From assembly GCA_031841125.1 (NCBI GenBank), contig CM063109.1, positions 31,562,038-31,626,037 on the forward strand: a DNA stretch of 64,000 nucleotides. The letters run 5' to 3'. Position 1 is the first letter of the stretch. Every line of letters begins with the position of its first letter. This document shows positions 52,401 to 59,279 of this stretch, in pieces. The notes under the pieces are model-generated. The model did no database searches, was not told where the DNA came from, and saw only the letters and a list, made by a program, of their open reading frames with translations. Origin of the DNA: Acanthococcus lagerstroemiae (taxonomy: Eukaryota; Arthropoda; Insecta; Hemiptera; Eriococcidae). The position numbers were made by a program, and so were the translations under genes.

Positions 52401-53747
52401 ATCATTTATACAATTTTTTAAATGTTCCTCATATTTTAATTTATCTTTAAATCTTTTATGGCATTTCATACAAATTTCTACATGATTTGTATATTTATGT
52501 ATTTTTCCTTTTAATAGAGCACTCAAGTTTTTTATCCCAACAATATGATCCTTATACTGTAGTAAATTTACATAGTTTTCACTACTAATTGGTTTATAAA
52601 TTAAAGAAAATTGACCAATACCCTCTTCATCTTCCTCATACTTATAAATATTGATAGATATACCTAGAAATTTTTCATATTTTTTAATATTTTCTGGAAT
52701 TAAATTAACTGGATATTCCATTTTCAGTTCTTCATATTTCGTGATATCATAATTTGAAACTCGATCTGTATTAATTGTAACTGAATTCAAAATACTTTCC
52801 AACGCATATTCAAAGCATCTAAGATCTTCTTGCTTGAGACACTTAAAATTTCTATTTTGAATATTTTTCACATTAATACAACACTTTTTTGATTGAATAA
52901 ATTTGGGTAATTGAATATAAGTCCCACCACGTAAAGGGTCATTTTTATCAGATTGAATATTTATTTCAATAACTTGATCAAATTTATATTTAGTATTTTG
53001 AGCAGTATAACTCTCATACTTTTTTATAACTTCATTTTTTGCTGAGATTAATGCACTTTCAATTGCATTCGAATCTACTATAATATGATGCTTTGATCGA
53101 AAATATGCCTCTTTATCACCTATTTTATCTCCAGTTGTGTGATCTATTTCTATATAGTTTACAACTGCTATTAATCCTATGTTTATTGCCTTTTTCTTTT
53201 TCATCTCACTTTTAAGCATTCTACCAAGAAGTTCTGTAATTTTGTCTAAATAAATTCTTAAATCATATTTTGTAGGTTCGTATACTATAGAGAATTGATT
53301 TACCATATTTTTCCAACACCCATCTATCTTTCTCACACTAGGACGAACTATAGGCTCATCAAAACTATCATCATCGAAATTAAATTCTTGGAGATACTTT
53401 ACATTTTGAGATTGTAAGAATTTTTCAATTATTTTAGCTCTAGTTAAATTTTTGTTTCTTTCTCCAACTTTTTTAATGAGTTCTTTTTTCGTTAATTTAT
53501 TCAGAATCTCTCTCTCAAAATTCGAACTCTGTCTCTGTATCTTGTCTCTAATTTCCAATAATTCAGATTTTTTCAACTTAGATACACCTTTCACTCCACA
53601 ATTTCGCAAATCATTTCTTAAATCTTTTGCTGTTGTTGTTGTCCTTCCATGCTTAGATCTGACATGTCTAGCATAATTTTTGTATGTAATTTTTTTATTA
53701 CACTCTATACACATTCTCGGTGCATATTTTTTATTTATCGTTTCCAT
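49452..53747 (-). CDS. polB: Protein-primed DNA polymerase, family B (1,431 aa)
   Basis: This is the replicative polymerase of the element. N-terminal extras: a C2H2 finger at about 13-33 (CIECNKKITY...HVRSKHG), a SAP-like helix pair (40-72) and a second zinc finger (C426, C429, H442, C446). The 3'-5' exonuclease has Exo I DFE (481-483), Exo II IHNLKYDS (613-620) and Exo III YLKLD (865-869). An endonuclease-VII-like zinc/HNH module (CHLC at 568, RDHDHYTG at 582-589, CREC at 596-599) lies between Exo I and Exo II, and a Cys cluster at 675-693 follows. Polymerase motifs are A (LYLDCNNLYG, D984), B (KLLNNSVYGK, 1176-1185), C (DTDS, D1273/D1275) and KxY (1336-1338). All catalytic residues are present. 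Such enzymes start from a terminal protein at the ends of linear DNA. It is the first gene after the GC island; start motif TATATATAATAAAATG. Confidence 0.95.
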   Translation of the reverse strand: METINKKYAPRMCIECNKKITYKNYARHVRSKHGRTTTTAKDLRNDLRNCGVKGVSKLKKSELLEIRDKIQRQSSNFEREILNKLTKKELIKKVGERNKNLTRAKIIEKFLQSQNVKYLQEFNFDDDSFDEPIVRPSVRKIDGCWKNMVNQFSIVYEPTKYDLRIYLDKITELLGRMLKSEMKKKKAINIGLIAVVNYIEIDHTTGDKIGDKEAYFRSKHHIIVDSNAIESALISAKNEVIKKYESYTAQNTKYKFDQVIEINIQSDKNDPLRGGTYIQLPKFIQSKKCCINVKNIQNRNFKCLKQEDLRCFEYALESILNSVTINTDRVSNYDITKYEELKMEYPVNLIPENIKKYEKFLGISINIYKYEEDEEGIGQFSLIYKPISSENYVNLLQYKDHIVGIKNLSALLKGKIHKYTNHVEICMKCHKRFKDKLKYEEHLKNCINDEQNIEMPNEENKFRKYSTNGAEQYHPYTVTLDFECLLEKMQKETKSTKYLQKHIANSFCFYSDQQGTQLVRDSNVQNLMNQFNSWLIEHARAYNKIRRINKPMIWGQDEDIKFKETSHCHLCNKILAENEKVRDHDHYTGKFRGVACRECNSHLRMPRFIPILIHNLKYDSKIFLQWLLKLFSGNEREPSEKHDVKIIAENCENYKTFSKKVVIDHCEVKRDSTYCCTCKRKYWDKILKKCSSCQGEKLKISRKGDKIPIEMEFRFIDTLNFVGISLDQAVKNLAEVNDCFCARCKKVQKIRKGQFLPINENGILKYAAKCEICDSELTKPINYNKFQNILREFKKEDLHLVLQKGIYPYDWVSTYDKFSEQLPLDKKAWYSMLNNKHISDDDLSKAKKVYKYFGCKNFGDYHDLYLKLDTILTKDIFDNFREMCYKHYGLDPVYYISAPHLSDSASLKFTKQSLELITDQENYEIYEKGIRGGISNIPHRHALANNCYFYDEKERKTIKLSKEKAKEKGIWDSKKHISYILYLDCNNLYGWALSQPLPTGEFLNYNLLAHQIEDAQANNSEAKKSLESKFEKLTYKPSDFTQDVILTLDDNGEYGYTFIADLEIPTELHEKFKDYPMLPEQYVPRESELSDFQKILIEQKIGNKPKMSKLISTLHPKHNYLIDYRMLKECLKQGIVLKSINNYIRFKQKAWMKPYIDKNTSLRQKAKNDHEKDLYKLLNNSVYGKQMENVRKRCTVQIVTSLDSFLKQNEFETRVVLDEETVLLHIQNKKVKLNKPIFGGFVVLELSKLLMFQFYYNVLKTKYGDKIRLLGTDTDSLIVYIECDDVYEDIKENLDYYDTSDYLMDWMPQVNKKVPGLFKDEYLGIPIREWVGLRSKMYSFRNDTSKEKKVCKGIKRLNIERMKFEMYKNCLFNSKQTKEIVHGIVSKKLKLYTISINKIALSPYDDKRYLIDEMNTLPYGYKKYCIINETN

Positions 53748-54616
53748 TTTATTATATATAATTATTATATATGATTATTCTTTTAACGTAATTCAATTTT
53801 TTATTTATCGTATTTCTTCATTACACGCTAATTTATGCACGAAAACAACCAAATAATTAACAAGGTTAGCGCAATCAATTAAATGATAACACCATCATGG
53901 CATTGAAAAAAATTATACATGAATCGAATCTATACGGCGATGATAATTTATTCATAAATATGAGAGTGCTATGTTTGCATTTTCAAACTCATATGTAATG
54001 TTGGTTACGGGCTTCGTAAGTATATATACAAATTTTAAATAACACTCTATCGGAGCTAGGAGCTGTACATTAGGCTTCCTCCCCATATTAGACGGAAGTG
54101 CTAAAGAGGGGAAAGGTCCGTACACCTCACCTAGGCTAGTTCCCCTCGGGATAACAAACTGTAACCGTGACTGAACAGCGTCACGGCGGCAAATCAAAAG
54201 TGTTATCTCGGGGTCGACGATGTCGAGTTACTAAGTCTCTGTAATCAGCGCTGATTAGGTAGTAACATTCAATGCAAAATAAATAAAAAAAAACGCTGTA
54301 CTAGATCTCTGACGTACTCCGATGGCGCGGGTGCACACGCGTCGCTGGATGCTTGGAGGTCGAACTACAGTGAAAAAAAAAAAAAAAAAAAAAGATAACA
54401 CCGGGTTTAGACTCGCGTACTCTGAGCTGATATGAAGCCGGCCATATCAGTCTCGGATGCGTGAATCGACGGCCTTGGTGGAAAAAAAAAAAAAAAACTC
54501 TCAGAGTTTCCACAGCCTCCCGCGGACAAAAAAAAATGCAAATAAAAATTCAGGGCGTTCGCGGGGGGCAGTGGTTTTGCAAAATTTTCTCGTGAGTTTT
54601 TTCGCATTTTCCAACG
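53748..54616. other. Internal non-coding island: AT-rich leader plus GC-rich hairpin cluster
   Basis: This is the only long gap between genes inside the element. The part next to polB is AT-rich; from about 54030 to 54600 base composition is GC-richer than anything else in the Polinton. It contains several perfect inverted repeats: CCGTGAC-N8-GTCACGG at about 54164, the 16-bp palindrome TAATCAGCGCTGATTA at 54242-54257, and GAGCTGATATG-N8-CATATCAG-T-CTC at about 54424. GATAACAC occurs in both orientations (53884, 54205 inverted, 54394). Tracts A21-22 and A16 lie at about 54373 and 54482. Options are a structured RNA, a promoter or replication region, or one or two nested short elements with A tails. 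I see no target duplication and no protein. Confidence 0.6.
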
Positions 54617-54643
54617 GATTTCAAATAATTTTTGTTTGAAATC
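54617..54643. terminator. Hairpin beyond the 151-codon gene, related to the TIR hairpin
   Basis: GATTTCAAA and TTTGAAATC form a perfect 9-bp stem with a 9-base loop, followed by TTAATA. It directly adjoins the stop (54644) of the leftward 151-codon gene. The same hairpin, slightly changed, is present in both TIRs (41457-41483 and 55991-56017). Confidence 0.6.
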
Positions 54644-55060
54644 TTAATAATCTATATTTTCTATTTCTCCATTTTTAAATGTAATATTTTTTTTAGTTAT
54701 TTTTTTTAAAAGTATTAGCATTTTAATTTTTTTTATATCTTCTTTACTTTTTCCCGTTCTAATTGCAAAATTTTCTATCATTGTATCATTAATATTTTTT
54801 CTTGAAATATTTTGATTTTCTTTTCGTTCTTTAGATTTAAATGTCTTTCTAATATCTTCTACAAATTCTTTCTCGCCTTTTTTTTCTAAATCTTTATAAA
54901 ATTCTTTAATTTTATTTTCAGGAATAAAGTCATAAACAATATTTTCCATAAATTTATATAGATCTGTTTCCAAATAAATATTAATATATTTAAAACATTT
55001 AAGGAATTCAATGTTTTTTAATTCGCAATGATAATTTTTAAAAGTGTTATTCATTTCCAT
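54644..55060 (-). CDS. Small lysine-rich protein of unknown function (~138 aa)
   Basis: The open frame runs from 55099, but its first residues translate the TIR hairpin; ATG at 55060 (or 55054) is a better start and lies 3 bp inside the inner TIR boundary, after ATAATACAA. The product is very rich in K, I, E and N, with an EFYKDLEKKGEKEFVEDIRK helix and a KKIKMLILLKKITKKN segment near the end. No signal peptide or known domain is seen. It is the first internal gene of the leftward set, between the right TIR and the GC island ahead of polB. Its early position would suit a regulatory, terminal-protein or DNA-binding role, but nothing in the sequence proves one. AT-rich composition agrees with the rest of the element. 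Confidence 0.6.
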   Translation of the reverse strand: MEMNNTFKNYHCELKNIEFLKCFKYINIYLETDLYKFMENIVYDFIPENKIKEFYKDLEKKGEKEFVEDIRKTFKSKERKENQNISRKNINDTMIENFAIRTGKSKEDIKKIKMLILLKKITKKNITFKNGEIENIDY

Positions 55061-55066
55061 TTGTAT

Positions 55067-55096
55067 TATTTTTATATGAAAAATCATATAAAAATA
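55067..55096. terminator. Inner-TIR hairpin after the TIR gene (right)
   Basis: This is the mirror of 42378-42407: a perfect 13-bp stem with a TTTT loop just past the stop of the TIR gene. Here it separates that gene from the co-directional 151-codon gene. Confidence 0.55.
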
Positions 55097-55109
55097 CATT
55101 ATAACAACT

Positions 55110-55886
55110 TTAATAAACTAATGTGGTTATGAAAGGTTTACTATTTTCAGCTTTCCATTTTTCAGAATCATTAAACATAGCTTCAACAATTTTTGAGACT
55201 TCTTTATCTCTACCTACACATAAAGAGTTCAAATTAGATTCTGTTGGAACAATATAATTTTCAATACAACATGCTCTACTCTTTTTTAAAGAACCTACTA
55301 CGTTTGATACAAAAGTAGGACAGAACACAAGCATAGAATACCATAAATCTGACATTACACCTCGTGTTTTACTATAAACTGTTTTAAATTCTTTTCTAAA
55401 CTTTAATAAATTCTTATCAAATTCTACCTGAAATACACCTCTAGCTGTAAGTTGGATTGGTTCTTTATGTAGTGGATGATTCTTTTCATCTAGAAACACT
55501 AAGAGATACTTACGTGCTGAAATATAGTCTGTATCTCCTTTTACCCAATAACCAGCAAAAGAGTAATCATCTCGAGAAAGTCTGATAAGTTTAAATTGTC
55601 GTCTAATGATTAAAATACGATTTTTATCGATAATCCTACCTTGAATTGATCCATCTCGAGTCTCAATTGTGTGCGGTTTTGTATTTACAAAATGTTCTAC
55701 ACAGCTGGCAACTGAACATGACTCGTTGCAACTTTTTCTCCACTCACAAGACATCAAATTTTCATTAGACATCCAGAAGCCTACAGGTTCTTGATTAATC
55801 ACTTTCACTGATGGTATCTTTTTAGATACACAGTGTGTAGAGTCATCAAAATTAAAGTTATTGCTTTTACTTTCAATCATTTCCAT
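55110..55886 (-). CDS. TIR-encoded protein, 258 aa, right copy; function unknown
   Basis: The translation is identical, residue for residue, to the left copy at 41588-42364. This copy points into the element and in the same direction as the internal genes, so it could act as the first gene of that set; the left copy instead converges on the major capsid gene. Start context TATTATAAAATG and the inner hairpin after the stop are the same in both. See the left copy for protein features. Confidence 0.8.
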   Translation of the reverse strand: MEMIESKSNNFNFDDSTHCVSKKIPSVKVINQEPVGFWMSNENLMSCEWRKSCNESCSVASCVEHFVNTKPHTIETRDGSIQGRIIDKNRILIIRRQFKLIRLSRDDYSFAGYWVKGDTDYISARKYLLVFLDEKNHPLHKEPIQLTARGVFQVEFDKNLLKFRKEFKTVYSKTRGVMSDLWYSMLVFCPTFVSNVVGSLKKSRACCIENYIVPTESNLNSLCVGRDKEVSKIVEAMFNDSEKWKAENSKPFITTLVY

Positions 55887-56093
55887 TTTATAATATATAA
55901 TATTATTTTTTTTTTTTTAATTATTTTTTTTTATTTTAAACTAGGTTATCAATTTTCGATTTTTTTTTTTATTATTTTTTTTAGTATTAAGATTTCAAAC
56001 CAAAATCACTTGAAATCCAAGTTAGAAAAAAAAAAGTGGTCTGATAAAAAATGGAAACTCGACCACTTTATATTACAATATCAATTCTTTTAA

Positions 56094-56643
56094 CACCAAC
56101 ACAAAAATGTGAACTTGGTTACAGAGAACAAAACTTACACACAAATGTGTTTTCAACAGCGAATGTACAAAAATGTGTTTTCAACATCGAATGTACAAAA
56201 ATGTGAACTCGGTCTAGGATTATACAGAACTCACTCAGAAAAATGTTTTCAACAATGAATGCTCAGAGAGGTGAACTCGATTCAGAGAGAACAATACTTA
56301 CACAGAAATATGAACTCGGTCTAGGATTATACAGAACTCAGTCAGAAAAATGTTTTCAACAGTAAATTTACAGAAATGTGAACTCGAGCCAGAGAGAACA
56401 GAACTCACTCAGAAAAATGTTTTCAACAGTGAATGCTCAGAAATGTGAATTCAACAGTGAATGCTCAGAAAAGTATTTTCAACAGTGAATGTACAAAAAT
56501 GTGAACTCGATTCAGAGAGAACAGAATTCACTCAGAAAAATGTTTTCAACAATAAATTTACAGAAATGTGAACTCGATTCAGAGAGAACAGAATTCACTC
56601 AGAAAAATGTTTTCAACAATAAATTTACAGAAATGTGAACTCG
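56094..56643. repeat. Subterminal ~67-bp tandem repeats in the right TIR
   Basis: This is the inverted copy of the array at 40831-41380, with the same unit order including the shortened and CTAGGATTATACAG-bearing units. The preservation of irregularities shows the two TIRs are copied as one unit. Confidence 0.85.
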
Positions 56644-56671
56644 AGCCAGAATCATACCTTTCTATACTACT

Positions 56672-56677
56672 TGTATT
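56672..56677. repeat. Target-site duplication TGTATT, right
   Basis: This is identical to 40797-40802 and directly follows the right terminus. Confidence 0.95.
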
Positions 56678-56710
56678 ACTGGTTGTACCTCAGATAATGT
56701 CCATCCCAAG

Positions 56711-59279
56711 GTAACTATGTTTTCAGTTTTCATATTGAGAAACATGTGGAAAACGTTTGATTTTTCTTTTAATACTCTAAATTCTATAAGTGATATTTAC
56801 AATTTTTTTTAATACAATGCGACTTTTCACAATGATCACTCTTTTGCAGCAACTATGCAGCATTTCAGGGAACAATGTTATGACCTCCTTCGCCCATTGA
56901 TGAACTAAAAATGTGTTCTTCGTTAGCCATCTTTACGACTTGCCTTATCTTCCCCCTTTAGAATGTGTGAAAGAGCCTTTGGCATGTATTTACGAATATA
57001 CAATATGTATGGTTGAAAAATAATATCAACTATAAAGATCAAGCAAATAAAAAATTAGTGACCTGGAATCATGAAATGTGCCTCTGGTGTTAAAAATCAT
57101 TTTCCGCTAAAAAATCACGCTCTTTCGAATGAAACAAATCGCAACTTCCTATCTTCATCAGTTTTTCCACAAATTGAATTTAAAAATTACGCCAAAAGTT
57201 TAAAAACATCCGTTTACATGGCGTTGTGTGAAACGGGCCTATGGAATTGACAGAGAACAAGTTCGGCACGCTGTTGTCATAGCAACGCGTAAACGCACTA
57301 CCACAGATGTACATGCTATGTACATCTGGGCGCACTACTGCCACCATCCAATCTTTACACTCATGCATCTCAAAAACCTGTTTTCGCACGAGCGGCACAT
57401 TTCATGATTCCAGGTCACATATAGATATAGAAATACAATTGGAACCTTCATTTTTTTGGTTTTGTCGACCCATGAAAACTTTGTGAATCGAGAAGCTGGA
57501 AAAAGTAGGCTTCTTTTAATTTGCCAAGGGATCAAAATTAAGTTAGTTGGAGGAGTCTGCAACTGATCTGGGTTGATTCAGAATTTTCTTAGGCTCTAGG
57601 CGTCTAGGGGATCTGAAACTTTGAAGAAGGTACTGCAATCAGAGACATGGGAGTAAGATTTCTGGAGGCAAAGGAGCTTGATATCTACAGTTCTAAGCAG
57701 TGTTGAAATATGTGAATCATGTGATAATTTTCCCAGAAAAGGTGAGGCTTTTTTTTGTTGAGAAAATGGCATCTTATGAGAAGGGCAAAAAATGCCAAAA
57801 TTCAGGCTAAACGTATCGAGGAAGAAAATAGTGTTTTGGGGTCAAATTTAGTGCTACATCCGTCATATAAGGCCTAAAGTCCAGACTTAACAGGAAACGA
57901 TACAAAGTGATTAATTCTTGGGGGATCATCTTACGGCCCAAAGTCCAAATTTCACAGGAGACCATACAGAGTGATTAATTCTTCGTGTGTGTGTGGGGGG
58001 GGGGGGGGGGTATAAAGGGCTGACTTTCGCCACCAGGTGAAGATTGGACCGAAAATGCTACTTAAAAAAGGATATTTCGTAAGTCTAAGTTTTCATTTTA
58101 CGTGCACCTCTACCATGCTTCCTTTTCTTGCACTCTCGCTTTTAGTCCTTATACGCCTCTTATTTTCATTGCTCTGATTTATTATTTTCATTTTTTATTC
58201 CTCTCAATTTCAGGGAGACTCCTAAATTTTGAGTGATCCCTAGTGCAACTAGGACAGCAACTGCTTTACATAATCATGGGGGCTTGCGCCACTGCATGAA
58301 ATAAAACTGAAACTTTGCACATGGAAATCTTCCAGCCTACTACTAATTTCGGCCACCCAATATGTATACATTCCACGGAGGTATTACGAGTACTAGTTTG
58401 TGTTACTGTGTTAATTACACCTGCGGAAACGAGCTCTATCATTGCTGCAGGCAGATTCAATTCGCCATACGTATTACATAAACACACATATACGTCAAGC
58501 GACTGACAATAAAGAATCGACGCGAGAGGTGAGACGTCCATAGGCATTTAAACAGTACTATTTAAAAAACAAATACAGAAAGACTAAGGAGAATCAATCG
58601 AGTAGTGGCGTCGAAACGAGGGATACAGGGGCATATTGTAACCCCTGTCCCCCAAGCAAAAACCTAAAAATCCAAAAAAATTTTAACAGGTCAATAAAAA
58701 AGGTGTCTTGATAGTTTTCAGGTATGAAAATTACGAGAGTTCTCCATTGTTGAATCAGTTCTCAAAGATGAGCATCTCTTTTTGTTTATTTATGATTATT
58801 TTTTCTTGTTCACTCAAACTGTAAGTTTTTGTTTTCCTCTGGAATGACAGGGCTATTCCATGTCAACATGCACCCTTCTTTTATTTGGTTCTTCAGATTA
58901 TATTAAATAATTTTGGGGAACTAATTGCTTCAGCATCTGGTAACCTAAAAATGGAAAAAAAAAAAAAAAATTTAAAAATGTTATCTTTATTAATTAGTAT
59001 AAACTGGAATTTCCTTGCCGTACCTACATAGAACAATTAATTATACAAATTTTAAACAACCTACATTAAGGCTTTAGATTATTGTTTTTTTTTTTAAATC
59101 TCAAACTTTGTGCCTTGGAATAATATAAAAATTTCTTATGAGTATTTCATATTGTGTGAATTCATTGGCTGCAAACAAGTCCCAACTTAATTTTTTATTG
59201 TTCCAGTACAATAAAATTTTGAACATTTTGAATACCAATTTTAAAACCGAACAAATTTACACTGATTTTTGTATACGTG
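56711..59279. other. Right flank without a recognisable gene
   Basis: No gene is supported. Contents are a foldback formed by GACCTGGAATCATGAAATGTGCC (57061) and GGCACATTTCATGATTCCAGGTC (57392), a dispersed repeat (57060-57190), a ~64-bp tandem duplication at 57861-57985 (GGCC(T/C)AAAGTCCA-A-TT-ACAGGA...GTGATTAATTCTT) and a G15-16 run near 57997. Confidence 0.45.
57060..57190 (-). repeat. Dispersed repeat, copy 2
   Basis: The reverse complement matches 34540-34720, including the AAAAACT...GATAGGAAG...TTTGTTTCATTCGAAAGAGC and CACCAGAGGCACATTTCATGATTCCAGGTC blocks. Confidence 0.6.

Larger units (their letters stand above)
40803..56671 (-). mobile_element. Complete Polinton/Maverick (adintovirus-like) element, 15,869 bp
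   Basis: The element has 1,609-bp terminal inverted repeats (40803-42411 and 55063-56671), 5'-AG and CT-3' ends and a perfect 6-bp target duplication. It carries the defining Polinton set: protein-primed polymerase B, retroviral-type integrase, FtsK/HerA-type packaging ATPase and adenain-type protease, plus double- and single-jelly-roll capsid proteins and a PLA2-domain minor capsid protein. All internal genes read leftward, tightly packed, with starts often overlapping the previous stop. The translated gene copies in the two TIRs are identical, and the non-coding TIR stretches I compared also agree, which suggests recent insertion or recent repair of one TIR from the other. Two single-base breaks in A runs (45667-45675 and 44878-44891) are the only defects I see in core genes. 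Confidence 0.97.
55063..56671. repeat. Right terminal inverted repeat, 1,609 bp
   Basis: This is the mirror of 40803-42411, ending CCTTTCTATACTACT-3'. The repeat array, the hairpins and the 258-codon gene are all present. Every stretch I compared with the left TIR agreed, including irregular units of the repeat array. Confidence 0.95.

Noticed and set aside
54390..54485. Possible tRNA or tRNA-like structure on the minus strand in the Polinton island
   Set aside because: The stem CTGATATG/CATATCAG is strong, but the T-arm position (GAGTCTAAACCC) does not pair and no B box is convincing.
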